Positions 35,404-44,250 of a stretch of DNA of 64,000 nucleotides are shown here, piece after piece. This stretch comes from Dehalococcoidia bacterium (GTDB lineage: Bacteria; Chloroflexota; Dehalococcoidia; Lucifugimonadales; Lucifugimonadaceae). The notes beneath the pieces were generated by a model. It saw only the letters and a list, made by a program, of their open reading frames with translations, was not told where the DNA came from and did not search any database. Every line of letters starts with the position of its first letter. Position 1 is the first letter of the stretch. Where the stretch lies: NCBI GenBank assembly GCA_022824185.1, contig JAJEAU010000010.1, positions 1 to 64,000 of the forward strand, written 5' to 3'. The position numbers and the translations under genes were made by a program.

Positions 35404-36441
35404 CTACGCCGCCCTAGCCGTCGCCACCCCTGCCTGCCCAGATTGAGGCGGGTAGTTCATTGGTGCAGACGCTTGGAATTCGTCGGCGATTGCTCGTACC
35501 TCCGACATCGCCTCTTCGCTCGCGGATTCGCTCCACGCGTCTAGGACGCCGTCCAGCTGGTCGATGCGTCGTGCGCCGAAGATCGGAGCCGTCACGCCAT
35601 CGTGGTCGGAAACCCATTGCATCGCCAACCTGATCATTGGTTCGTTGTAGCGGTCGGATACTGACTTCAGCTTCGATACAACGTCGTGCCGTAGATCATC
35701 GCCGTAGCGTCTTTTCAATACGCCGCCTCGGGAGTCGTCGCGTGTGCCGAACTTCGAGTCTTCGGCATAATTCTCGAGGTGCTTGCCGGTCAACATTCCG
35801 CTTGCCAATGGGCTGTAGGGGACAACCGCGACTCCGTGTTTTCGGGCGAATGGGGTCATCTCGATGGCGAGCCCCGGTTGGAGGATGTTGAAGACGCTCT
35901 GGATCGCCTCGAAGCGGTATAGGTTGCGAACGTCGGATGTCCACAACGCCGACGCCAGCACCCAGGTAGGGAAGTTGGATGCGCCTGCGTAAACCACCTT
36001 GCCCTGATGGATCAGATCATCGACTGCGCGGAGCGTCTCCTCGATCGGCGTCTCGGCATCCCATGAGTGGCAGTAGAGGAGGTCGATGCGGTCGGTTTTC
36101 AGTCTCTTGAGCGAGGCTTCGACGGTACGCACGATGTGGTAGCGGGATGCGCCAATGTCGTTTACTCCGTCGCCGACCTGCGAGCGGTACTTCGTGGCAA
36201 GGACGATCTGATCGCGCCAACTTGTGGAACGGAAGAAGTTGCCGATCACTCGTTCTGAGTCACCGATGGAGTAGGAGTCGGAGGTGTCGAGGAAGTTGAT
36301 GCCCGCGTCGAAGGCCTTCGCCATGATTTGATGCGACGTCGCTTCGTCGCATCCGTACGGGTTTCCGAAATTGTCGGAACCGAGGCAGAGGTTGGATACC
36401 TTGGTGCCGGTTCGACCTAGCTTTACGTATTCGAGTGGGAT
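35404..36441 (-). CDS. aldo/keto reductase (3), apparent ATC start
   Basis: An aldo/keto reductase of about 345 aa: EYVKLGRTGTKVSNLCLGSD, catalytic DTSDSYSIGDSE, LATKYRSQVG and LLYCHSWDAE. The usual family start lines up with an ATC codon at 36441 that follows a strong GGAGGTGA ribosome binding site. No ATG, GTG or TTG lies between this point and a Met codon 117 nt upstream, inside the Gfo/Idh gene. Either ATC initiates, the start is far upstream, or one base has changed. It is less similar to copies 1 and 2. Confidence 0.85.
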   Translation of the reverse strand: MPLEYVKLGRTGTKVSNLCLGSDNFGNPYGCDEATSHQIMAKAFDAGINFLDTSDSYSIGDSERVIGNFFRSTSWRDQIVLATKYRSQVGDGVNDIGASRYHIVRTVEASLKRLKTDRIDLLYCHSWDAETPIEETLRAVDDLIHQGKVVYAGASNFPTWVLASALWTSDVRNLYRFEAIQSVFNILQPGLAIEMTPFARKHGVAVVPYSPLASGMLTGKHLENYAEDSKFGTRDDSRGGVLKRRYGDDLRHDVVSKLKSVSDRYNEPMIRLAMQWVSDHDGVTAPIFGARRIDQLDGVLDAWSESASEEAMSEVRAIADEFQASAPMNYPPQSGQAGVATARAA

Positions 36442-36505
36442 GGTGTCACCTCCGAGGTGTGCGTGGGATGGGATAGATGATAGACCGATGGTTGGTTGAT
36501 CAAGC

Positions 36506-37546
36506 CTATCGCTCGATATCGATCCATCGTTTCTCCTGCCAAGATCGATGAGCTGCATCGACGATTTTTGCGGCCTCGAGGCCCACTTCAAATCCGGTGT
36601 CGATCAACGACTGATCGCCCGCCAACGCGCCCGCGACGAACTGTTCGTACGGCATCGGGTAGGGCGGACCCGGATCGATGTCGTTCAAAGGCTCGTTGTC
36701 GCCCGTCGATCCGACTAGACCGTAGAGGCCGTTGAGGGCGATGCGACCAGATGAGCCCGCGACATCGACCAAGATGCCGCGCCTCGGCACCTCGCCTCGC
36801 TGGACGAAGCTGGTGTGGATGACCGCGTAGGCTCCGTTGACGTATTCGAGCAAGAATGCGGATGAATCCGGCACGACAACGTCGAAACCGTCAGGTGCAT
36901 CGACGAATTCGCGGCGTGCTTCGGCGGTATTCAGCATGGCAGATACCCGAGCAACTTCTCCGTTGAGCAGACGGGCCATGTCGAACACGTGGATCAGTTC
37001 GTAGACTGTGCCTCCGCCGTGTTCGGGCATGAAGCGCCATGACCCGACTTCTGGTCGGACGTCCTGCTGCATGGACATGCCCCATCTGATGTTTACGTGA
37101 TAGACATCTCCGACGTAGCCGTCGGCGATGTATCTGCTCATCTTGCCGACCGGCGTACGGCCTCGCTGGTTGAAATTGACGGCGTGAACCACACCCGCCT
37201 TTTGGGCGGCGTCGAGCATGTCCTGGCAATCGGCGCCGGTTAGAGCTAACGGTTTCTCGCAAAGAACAGGACGACCGCTTTGGATCGCTTCCAGGGCGTA
37301 GAACTTGTGGGAATCGGTCGGCGTGATGATGTCAATGGCGTCGATGTCGGGATCGTCGAGCATCTGACGATGGTCGGTGTATCCTTTTTCGACGCCGAAC
37401 CGTTCTTGCATCTCGCGCAGGGGACCTTCAGAACGACGCATGAACGCGACGACTTCAGCGTTTGGGACGTGCGAGAACGCCTCCATGTGGTCGGCGGCGA
37501 AGCCTCCCGCGCCGATGATTCCGATTTTGAGTTTTTGGTTGCTCAT
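36506..37546 (-). CDS. Gfo/Idh/MocA family oxidoreductase
   Basis: A 346-aa NAD(P)-dependent dehydrogenase of the Gfo/Idh/MocA family. The Rossmann glycines are in KIGIIGAGGFAADHMEAF, the hallmark VLCEKPLALTG follows near residue 95, and GGGTVYELIHVFDMARLLNG is the sugar-binding region. It probably oxidises a sugar or inositol derivative. The aldo/keto reductase gene (35404-36441) lies directly downstream on the same strand, so they may form one sugar-catabolic unit. Confidence 0.94.
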   Translation of the reverse strand: MSNQKLKIGIIGAGGFAADHMEAFSHVPNAEVVAFMRRSEGPLREMQERFGVEKGYTDHRQMLDDPDIDAIDIITPTDSHKFYALEAIQSGRPVLCEKPLALTGADCQDMLDAAQKAGVVHAVNFNQRGRTPVGKMSRYIADGYVGDVYHVNIRWGMSMQQDVRPEVGSWRFMPEHGGGTVYELIHVFDMARLLNGEVARVSAMLNTAEARREFVDAPDGFDVVVPDSSAFLLEYVNGAYAVIHTSFVQRGEVPRRGILVDVAGSSGRIALNGLYGLVGSTGDNEPLNDIDPGPPYPMPYEQFVAGALAGDQSLIDTGFEVGLEAAKIVDAAHRSWQEKRWIDIER

Positions 37547-37696
37547 TGGTTCCTCAATTTATGTTTGCACTACCTACGCGCTACGTTAACCTCATTTTCG
37601 CCACGCCGCGCATCATTTCCCATGTATGTGTGATATTATTACAGCCACTGGACAACGATACACTAAACTCTTATACGAGAAGTGAGGCTACATGCT

Positions 37697-37906
37697 ATGA
37701 CGAGCATTGAGGAACGAGTCAGCCGTTTGGAAGGTGGATACGAGCACCTTGCCACAAAAGCGGACGTCGCAGGATTGAAATCTGAGATCAAATCCGACAT
37801 CGCTCGTCTCGAAAGTCGGTTGTTGAGATGGATGGTTGGGATGCTGTTGACCTCGATCGTTGCAGCTTCGTCAGTGGCAACGCTGCTCCAAGGTTTCCTC
37901 GATTGA
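37697..37906 (+). CDS. small coiled-coil membrane protein
   Basis: A 69-aa protein: a charged coiled-coil (SIEERVSRLEGGYEHLATKAD, then SEIKSDIARLESRLLRWM split by a short linker) followed by one C-terminal membrane span (about 45-67). The shape resembles XhlA-like or DUF1640-like small proteins but I cannot place it firmly. The ATG at 37697 has GTGAGG upstream. It is divergent from the Gfo/Idh gene and ends 6 nt before the stop of the convergent glcD. Confidence 0.6.
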   Translation: MTSIEERVSRLEGGYEHLATKADVAGLKSEIKSDIARLESRLLRWMVGMLLTSIVAASSVATLLQGFLD

Positions 37907-37912
37907 CCGATC

Positions 37913-39367
37913 TCAAACCGCCTGCAACCCACCGGGGCCTGTAGCTTTAAACGCCTCTTCGGAGATTCCGTACGCGCTACCGTGGACGGCTCCGCCGGGG
38001 AAGACCTTGCCTGGGTTGAACCGCTCGCCAGCGCCGAATGCCGGGCGTAGCTTCGCCATCGCCTCCATGTCATCCTCGGTGAAGACTAGGGACATGTAGG
38101 CCTGCTTTTCGATGCCGATGCCGTGTTCGCCGCTCAATGCTCCGCCCGCGTTGACGCAGGCTTCGAGGATTCTCTCACCGCACTCGATCACTCGGCGAAC
38201 TTGCGCCTTGTCGCGTCCGTCGAAAAGGATACAGGGGTGCAGATTTCCATCGCCGGCGTGGAATACATTGCCGATGGTCAGCTCCAGCTCCTCGCCGATC
38301 TCACGGACTTGGCGCATTATGTCGCGCAGTTTGGTGCGCGGGACTACGCCGTCAACAAGGTAGTAGTTGGGTGCGATGGTTCCGAACGCGCCGATGGCTC
38401 CTTTGCGGGTCGCCCAAAGTTCGGCGCGCTTGGCGTCGTCTTCGGCTTCCCGAATCTCCGACGAGTTGTTGCCTCGACAGATCTCGCGGACGCGTTGTCC
38501 CTGTTCGTCGACGGTTTCCCGCAGGCCGTCTAGTTCAACGATGAGGACCGCTTCGGCGTCTTCCGGGTATCCGGGATGGTAAACAGGTTCACATGCCCTA
38601 ATCGTGACGCGGTCCATCATCTCGATTGCGGAAGGCACCATGCCAGCGCCGATGATGTCGGAAACAGACTGGGAGGCGTCGTCCAGCGATCGGAACGCAG
38701 CGAGCAGCGTCAAGACGGCTTCGGGTTTGCGCATCAATCGAACCGCCACCTTCGTGACGATGCCGAGGGTTCCTTCTGATCCGATGAATGCTCCCCGCAG
38801 GTCGTAACCGAACGTGTCGCGAGATGTGCCGCCAAGCCAGACCGTTTCGCCGTCTGCGAGCACGACCTCCATTCCCAAAACGTGATTGGTGGTCACTCCG
38901 AGCGCCAGACAGTGAGGGCCGCCGGCGTTTTCGGCGACGTTCCCACCGATGGTGCAGGCTCGTTGGGATGAGGGATCGGGCGCATAGTAAAGGCCGTACT
39001 GAGCAACGGATTCGGTTAGTTCGATGTTCACCAGCCCGGGTTCGACTATCGCGACCCGATTCTCGACATCGACTTCGAGAACACGATTGAGGCGCGTCAC
39101 AGGCAGGACAACCGAGTCCTGCAACGGCACGGCTCCGCCGCTCAGCCCCGTGCCCGCGCCGCGTGGCACGATGTTGGCGTCGTGTTCGTATGCTGCGCGG
39201 ACGCAGTCGGCCAGTTCATCGGCGCTGCCAGGAAGAACCACTGCGCCTGGGGGCGAGCGATCAATCGATCCGTCGTACTCGTACAGCAGGAGATCGTCGG
39301 AACCCCAGATGACGTACTCTTCGCCAACGATGGATCGCAGGCGATTTATTAGTGTTTCGTCGATCAT
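37913..39367 (-). CDS. glcD: glycolate oxidase FAD-linked subunit
   Basis: A 484-aa FAD-linked oxidase of the GlcD type. The FAD-binding loop VPRGAGTGLSGGAVP is at about 67-81, then TIGGNVAENAGGPHCLALG. C-terminal active-site block: FHAGDGNLHPCILFDG and GGALSGEHGIGIEKQAYM. Together with GlcE and GlcF it would oxidise glycolate, although D-lactate or another 2-hydroxy acid cannot be excluded. The three glc genes are on one strand but separated by about 5.6 kb of reductase genes, an unusual arrangement. It lies downstream of an HpcH/HpaI aldolase gene. Confidence 0.94.
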   Translation of the reverse strand: MIDETLINRLRSIVGEEYVIWGSDDLLLYEYDGSIDRSPPGAVVLPGSADELADCVRAAYEHDANIVPRGAGTGLSGGAVPLQDSVVLPVTRLNRVLEVDVENRVAIVEPGLVNIELTESVAQYGLYYAPDPSSQRACTIGGNVAENAGGPHCLALGVTTNHVLGMEVVLADGETVWLGGTSRDTFGYDLRGAFIGSEGTLGIVTKVAVRLMRKPEAVLTLLAAFRSLDDASQSVSDIIGAGMVPSAIEMMDRVTIRACEPVYHPGYPEDAEAVLIVELDGLRETVDEQGQRVREICRGNNSSEIREAEDDAKRAELWATRKGAIGAFGTIAPNYYLVDGVVPRTKLRDIMRQVREIGEELELTIGNVFHAGDGNLHPCILFDGRDKAQVRRVIECGERILEACVNAGGALSGEHGIGIEKQAYMSLVFTEDDMEAMAKLRPAFGAGERFNPGKVFPGGAVHGSAYGISEEAFKATGPGGLQAV

Positions 39368-39387
39368 CGGTGTGAACGGGCGAGGGA

Positions 39388-40131
39388 TTACGACGCGTTG
39401 TCGTCCATGAACTGTTGGGCGCTGTTCAGCAACAACTCGTGGATCCAGATCGAATCCATGATGTCACCACTCATGTGGCGTCCTTTGCTGCGGATATAGT
39501 CGGAGAGCTCGTTCGCAGCCTTGACGACGTCGGGATGTTCGGGTTCGCCGGGATAGCCGATGCCCTGAGCGAAATCGTTCATTCCGATGCCGAAGTAGTG
39601 AATGCCATCGACTGCCAAGATGTCGTCGATGTTGTCGATGGATCCTTGGTCTTCAAGCAACGCGCCGACGATCATGTTGTCGTTGGCCTGCTGGTAGAAG
39701 TCCTTTTTGTCGCCCCATGCGTCAGGGGTGAATGAGTAGTTGGTGCCCCGGTTGCCGCCGAATGAGCGATGGCCGATGGGGCCGAAGTAGCAGGCATCGA
39801 CGAGTTTTTCGGCGTCTTCTCCGCTTGCGATGTGCGGGCCCATGATGCCTTGGATGCCGCGATCGAGATATTGGAGGATGTGGGACGCCTCGACGTTTTC
39901 GACCCGTGCAACCGCGGTTGCGCCTGCGGCTTCGACGGCGCGCGTCATTTCCTCAAGCTCTGAGTAACCGAACGGGCCATGTTCACCATCCAACCAGACG
40001 TAATCGAAATCCATTCGGCTGAGGATCTCTACGTCCCAAACTGACGGGAACGTCATTTGATACCCGAGAGCCTTTCGACCCTCCTTCATTGCTTTGAGAA
40101 TTCGGTTTTCGCGAACCATCATTTCTGCCAT
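39388..40131 (-). CDS. HpcH/HpaI aldolase family protein
   Basis: A 247-aa class II aldolase of the HpcH/HpaI/2-keto-3-deoxy-acid type. The metal and substrate motifs are FDYVWLDGEHGPFGYSELEEM, AVARVENVEASHILQYLDRG and YFGIGMNDFAQGIG. Such enzymes cleave 2-keto-3-deoxy acids to pyruvate and an aldehyde. It lies 20 nt upstream of glcD, suggesting that the aldehyde or acid product is oxidised by the GlcD enzyme. The exact substrate is unknown. Confidence 0.9.
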   Translation of the reverse strand: MAEMMVRENRILKAMKEGRKALGYQMTFPSVWDVEILSRMDFDYVWLDGEHGPFGYSELEEMTRAVEAAGATAVARVENVEASHILQYLDRGIQGIMGPHIASGEDAEKLVDACYFGPIGHRSFGGNRGTNYSFTPDAWGDKKDFYQQANDNMIVGALLEDQGSIDNIDDILAVDGIHYFGIGMNDFAQGIGYPGEPEHPDVVKAANELSDYIRSKGRHMSGDIMDSIWIHELLLNSAQQFMDDNAS

Positions 40132-40173
40132 TGTTTGTCTCCTATCGTTTGTCGTTGCGTCCGTGTCGTCGGA

Positions 40174-40482
40174 TCAGATTGTTTCGGGCTTTAGCTTAAC
40201 CGCTGTACCGTAGCAAAAGACGCTGTAGTTCTGGTCGGAACCGTGTTGGCCCGACGGTTGGATCGGATTGATCGTCAGGTCGATTACGGCATCAGCATCG
40301 ACGTTGCGTGCCGCGTCCGTCAGTCGTTCCACGGCTTCGGCCGTCTTTTCTTCCATATTGTTCGTGCCGCCTCTTCCTAACTTCTCGGCACCGACAACCA
40401 AACCGATGAGGCTTTCGATCTCTCGACCGGGTACGGAATCGGTCGTAGTTAGGAGTATCGGTCTATCGCGTCCAAACGTCAT
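40174..40482 (-). CDS. YbjQ/UPF0145 family protein (1)
   Basis: A 102-aa YbjQ-family protein: LLTTTDSVPGREIESLIGLVVG at the start and ADAVIDLTI with a Gly-rich SVFCYGTAVKL end. The family is small, homo-oligomeric and of unknown role, sometimes called heavy-metal-binding domain. It is followed upstream by a second copy. The function cannot be inferred. Confidence 0.85.
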   Translation of the reverse strand: MTFGRDRPILLTTTDSVPGREIESLIGLVVGAEKLGRGGTNNMEEKTAEAVERLTDAARNVDADAVIDLTINPIQPSGQHGSDQNYSVFCYGTAVKLKPETI

Positions 40483-40519
40483 TTCGCCAAATCCTTTGGA
40501 TTGCTCCCTCGTCGTTCAA

Positions 40520-40834
40520 TTACTTTAGTGTGACCGCGGTTCCATATGCGAATATCTCGGAGAAACCCTGCCCGACGGACGACGTGTTGTACCTCGTGGC
40601 GACAATGGCATCGGCACCGACGCCTTCTGCTTCGGCGATCATCTGCTGCGTCGCTTCCTCACGTGTATCGCGGAGCAGACTCGAGTACTCCGACACCGCG
40701 CCACCTGTGATGTTCTTGATGCCGGCCATGAAGTCGTAGCCGATGCCACGCGCCCGCACGGCGTTGCCACGCACCATGCCGAGGACCTCGGCGACCTCCC
40801 TGCCCTCAACTTGTTCTGTAGTGACGACGATCAT
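40520..40834 (-). CDS. YbjQ/UPF0145 family protein (2)
   Basis: A 104-aa paralogue: MIVVTTEQVEGREVAEVLGMVRG at the start, a Gly-Tyr segment with FMAGIKNITGGAVSEYSSL, then ADAIVATRYNTSSV and FAYGTAVTLK. The ATG at 40834 gives the standard family N-terminus; the longer frame to 40897 has no family support. It lies 37 nt upstream of copy 1 on the same strand. Confidence 0.88.
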   Translation of the reverse strand: MIVVTTEQVEGREVAEVLGMVRGNAVRARGIGYDFMAGIKNITGGAVSEYSSLLRDTREEATQQMIAEAEGVGADAIVATRYNTSSVGQGFSEIFAYGTAVTLK

Positions 40835-41006
40835 CTCGCTGACTCTCTTTAAATCTCCGTGTGACGTTCGATACAAAGTTAACACCCACATCTTCATCAG
40901 CCGATGTCATTGGTCGTGCTGTTAATATCCTCTTAGCCTGGCCCCGAGCGCCGAAATAAAGGCCGAAGGTAGGCCAGTCCGCATTCATCACAGGAACCGG
41001 AGAACC

Positions 41007-41783
41007 ATGTACCCAAGCACGATCAGATCCAAACTCGCTACTGGCGGCGCCGTCCTCAGCTCGAGCATGTTTTCGCGCGAACCCCATGTGGCGCACACCA
41101 TCTACAGCAGCATCAAACCCGACTGGGTCTGGATCGACCAAGAGCACAGCCCCTGGGGTACCGAGAGCATCGGAACGATCTGCGTGCAAGGGCGAAATCT
41201 TGGCGTTTCACCTGTCATCAGAGTTCCTTGGAACGATCCGGGCGATATCAAGAAGGCATACGATGTCGGCGCAGTCGGCGTGATGGTTCCGCAGGTGGAC
41301 AATCCTGAAGAGGCGGCCGACGCCATCCGATACGCCAAATACCCCCCGTTGGGCGAGCGTGGCATCGCGCCATGGTTCGCATCCCTGCTCGACATCACTC
41401 AGGACGATGTCCTCAAACACGCCAACAACGAAACGCTTCTCATCATCCAGATGGAGAGCACCGAGGCGTATGAGAAGGTCGACGACACGTTGGCCCTAGA
41501 AGGCTTCGAGGTCCTGCTGGTCGGTCCGACGGACCTCTCCGCAACCCTCGGCATCCCCGGGCAGATCCACCACGACAAGGTGGAACAGATCATGTCCGAC
41601 GTCGCCCAGCGCGTCAAAGGCACGGGCAAATTCCTCGCCACAACGTTCCAAGATGCAGATGTCGCACGTCGCTGGATCGGCGAAGGCTACACGATGATGA
41701 ACATCTCGAGCCCGTTGGCGCTCGGTTGCGGACCGCTTGCAAAACTTTTCGCGGAGATTCGCGAAGAGTTTCCTTGCGAGTAG
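41007..41783 (+). CDS. HpcH/HpaI aldolase family protein
   Basis: A 258-aa aldolase with KPDWVWIDQEHSPWGTESI, SPVIRVPWNDPGDIKKAYDVG, VMVPQVDNPEEA and FEVLLVGPTDLSATLG. These fit the pyruvate-specific class II aldolase barrel. A GGAG ribosome binding site precedes the ATG. It is one of at least four HpcH/HpaI members in the window. Its closest neighbours are the divergent YbjQ pair. Confidence 0.9.
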   Translation: MYPSTIRSKLATGGAVLSSSMFSREPHVAHTIYSSIKPDWVWIDQEHSPWGTESIGTICVQGRNLGVSPVIRVPWNDPGDIKKAYDVGAVGVMVPQVDNPEEAADAIRYAKYPPLGERGIAPWFASLLDITQDDVLKHANNETLLIIQMESTEAYEKVDDTLALEGFEVLLVGPTDLSATLGIPGQIHHDKVEQIMSDVAQRVKGTGKFLATTFQDADVARRWIGEGYTMMNISSPLALGCGPLAKLFAEIREEFPCE

Positions 41784-41839
41784 TTTTAGCCTTCTTGCCG
41801 CATGACGCGCCGGCGGGCGCCCGTTAACATAACGCGATC

Positions 41840-43321
41840 ATGGAACCTCGCGAACCGGAACACCTACGCGACCTGGTCCGCAAGTTGTGTGCGTTGTCGT
41901 CAGAGTCGGAGTGGGTGGAATTCAAAGTAGGCAACACGGACCCGGAAGGAATCGGCAAACGAATATCTGCCCTTGCAAACGGTGCGGCCTTGCAAAACGA
42001 GCCAACCGCGTACATGGTCTGGAGGATCGAAGATGAGACGCATGATGTGGTGGGCACGAGTTTCCATTACGAAACAACCAGGCAAGGTAATCAACAACTC
42101 GAGTCGTGGCTTCGCTCGACTGTAAGCACCAATGTCGATTTCCGATTCCACGGCTTGACAATTGACGACCTGCGAGTCGTGATTCTTGAGATCGGCTCAG
42201 CAACACAACACCCCGTCAGTTTCAGAAACATCGAGTATGTTCGCGTTGGTCAATCCACCGAACCATTAACGAAGCATCCACGCATCGCCGCAAGTCTTTG
42301 GCAAATCTTGAATCAAACTAGATTTGAAGACGGGATTGCGAAAGAAGGATTGACGGGGGAACAAGTTTTGGATGCTTTGGAGTTCACAGCATATTTCGCT
42401 TTGCTTCAGGAGCCACTGCCAGACGGCCAAATCAGCATCTTGGATTCGTTGCGCCACGATAATCTGATCTGCAAGTCCGTTGCAGGCAGATGGGACATCA
42501 CAAATCTTGGCGCAATCCTACTTGCACGACACTTGGCAGATTTTCCTGGCCTTCGGCACAAGTCCGTTAGGATCATCAAATACGACGGAAGCGAACGATC
42601 ACGTGCGGAACGGGATTGGTTCTGCGAACAAGGGTATGCGGCTGGCTTTCAACGGATCATGGATCAATCAATGGCATTCATACCTGCTGGTGAAGAATAT
42701 GACGGCGCTCGAAAGGTGCCCCAGCCTATGGTCCCAGAACATGCCGTCAAAGAACTTGTGGCTAACGCGCTGATACATCAAGATTTCTTGGTATCCGGAG
42801 CCAGAGCGTTGATTGAAATCTTCGACGATCGAGTTGAAATCAGCAACCCTGGTGAGTCACTCGTTGAAGAGGAAAGAATGCTGAACGCGCGTCCTCGTTC
42901 CCGGAACGAGAATCTTGCAGACATGATGAGACAATTCCGAATCTGTGAGCAGCGCGGGAGCGGAATTGACGAGGTTATGCGGCAAGTTGAATCGGCCAAA
43001 TTGCCTGCACCTGACATCCAAGTGTCTAATGAATCAACCGTGGCTATTCTGTTCGGTCGCAAAACACTAACCATGTTGGACAAAGAGGCACGCGTCCGCA
43101 CGTGTCGCTGGCACGCCTGTTTGCGTTACGCCAAAGCCCAACCCACAAACAATCGATCGATAAGAGAAAGATTTGACATTCCTGAAAATCGACCAGCTCA
43201 AGCTACGAGATTGCTCAACGAAGCAGTAGCGGAAGGAAAGCTAGTCATCGCGGACCCATCGGTCGGTAACAAGAGCAGAGCTTACTTACCATCTTGGGTC
43301 GTAAGCGCCGAATATAGCTAA
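41840..43321 (+). CDS. AlbA_2/Schlafen-type ATP-binding regulator
   Basis: A 493-aa protein. The N-terminal AlbA_2 (Schlafen-like) domain at about 20-130 has SEWVEFKVG and VGQSTEPLTKHPRI at its end. The central HATPase_c_4 region is at about 290-400, with VPEHAVKELVANALIHQDF, RVEISNPGES and GSGIDEVMRQ. The C-terminal helix-turn-helix-like segment is at 420-490. Such proteins are often annotated as putative transcriptional regulators or helicases, and some belong to defence islands. It is AT-richer than its neighbours and followed by repeats at 43326-43466, which hints at recent acquisition. Confidence 0.85.
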   Translation: MEPREPEHLRDLVRKLCALSSESEWVEFKVGNTDPEGIGKRISALANGAALQNEPTAYMVWRIEDETHDVVGTSFHYETTRQGNQQLESWLRSTVSTNVDFRFHGLTIDDLRVVILEIGSATQHPVSFRNIEYVRVGQSTEPLTKHPRIAASLWQILNQTRFEDGIAKEGLTGEQVLDALEFTAYFALLQEPLPDGQISILDSLRHDNLICKSVAGRWDITNLGAILLARHLADFPGLRHKSVRIIKYDGSERSRAERDWFCEQGYAAGFQRIMDQSMAFIPAGEEYDGARKVPQPMVPEHAVKELVANALIHQDFLVSGARALIEIFDDRVEISNPGESLVEEERMLNARPRSRNENLADMMRQFRICEQRGSGIDEVMRQVESAKLPAPDIQVSNESTVAILFGRKTLTMLDKEARVRTCRWHACLRYAKAQPTNNRSIRERFDIPENRPAQATRLLNEAVAEGKLVIADPSVGNKSRAYLPSWVVSAEYS

Positions 43322-43325
43322 ATCG

Positions 43326-43466
43326 TTTCTTTACCCGTTCTTTTCACAAAACACCCTTTCCGAAAGAAACCTCTGAGATTCCAAGTTCAGAGGCTCACAA
43401 GATTTCTTTACCCGTTCTTTTCACAAAACGCCCTTTCCGAAAGAAACCTCTGAGATTCCAAGTTCA
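43326..43466. repeat. two tandem 64-bp direct repeats
   Basis: Positions 43326-43389 and 43403-43466 carry the same 64-bp sequence (starting tttctttacccgttctttt) with one visible mismatch, 77 bp apart. A third, decayed start appears at about 43480. The repeats directly follow the AlbA_2 gene in a stretch without genes (43322-43611). Confidence 0.85.
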
Positions 43467-43611
43467 AAACGCGGGAAAATTTCTTTGCCCTTTCTTTGCA
43501 CCAAACCCAATCGCCACGCTGGCCACCCCGCGTTAATCACTGATCACACTCCAGTCTTACCATTGAGTCTTATTGCCCGATCCCGATCCATGACCTGAGG
43601 CCAATCCCCCA

Positions 43612-44250
43612 TTGATCACTCTCTACCTGGTTCGCCACGGCGAAACCCACGGCAACGTCGCCAACGTCGCCAGCGGCTTCACAGACGATGAACTTACCGA
43701 AAAGGGCAGGGCACAAGCAGAACTCCTCGGTCAAAGACTCAAAAACCACCACTTCGACGCCATCTATGCGAGCGATCTCCAACGCGCCGTGCAGACCGCC
43801 GAGCCGTTGCTGAAACTACGGCCCGACTACGACATTGAAACCACCCCCGAGTTAAGGGAAAAGTCATTCGGCGCTTACGAAGGCGCTCCCTGGCACAAGA
43901 TCGTGAAGGATTTCCCCGAGATTCTCAATCCGGACGTCGGCTCTGACGTGAGGATGCCCGGCGGTGAATCGGACCGGGACCATTTGGAACGCGTGGCGAG
44001 GTTCACCAACCAAATCATCTCCAACGATGGTGAAGACGCAAAAATCCTCGTGTTCAGCCACGGCGGTTCAATCGGGGCCGCCGCCGTCCACATGTGCGGC
44101 TTTCGAATCAAAGACCAATGGCGACTGAAGACTGACAACACTAGCATCAGCACGTTAATTTCGGAACCGACGTGGCGGGACGACAAGTGGCAGGTCGAGG
44201 GCTGGAACGACACACAACACCTTTCGATCGCTCAGTTGAACTTGGCATGA
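43612..44250 (+). CDS. histidine phosphatase family protein (1)
   Basis: A 212-aa phosphoglycerate-mutase-like phosphatase. The catalytic histidine is in LYLVRHGETHGN, the second catalytic His in LVFSHGGSIGAAAVH, and the proton-donor Glu in LREKSFGAYEG. The branch is that of broad-specificity sugar-phosphate phosphatases rather than glycolytic mutases. The start taken is a TTG. Its stop overlaps the next gene's ATG (ATGA), the first of three such genes in tandem. Confidence 0.92.
   Translation: MITLYLVRHGETHGNVANVASGFTDDELTEKGRAQAELLGQRLKNHHFDAIYASDLQRAVQTAEPLLKLRPDYDIETTPELREKSFGAYEGAPWHKIVKDFPEILNPDVGSDVRMPGGESDRDHLERVARFTNQIISNDGEDAKILVFSHGGSIGAAAVHMCGFRIKDQWRLKTDNTSISTLISEPTWRDDKWQVEGWNDTQHLSIAQLNLA

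Noticed and set aside
44172..44246. longer N-terminus for the second histidine phosphatase
   Set aside because: It lies within the first phosphatase gene; the ATGA overlap at 44247 is the natural start.
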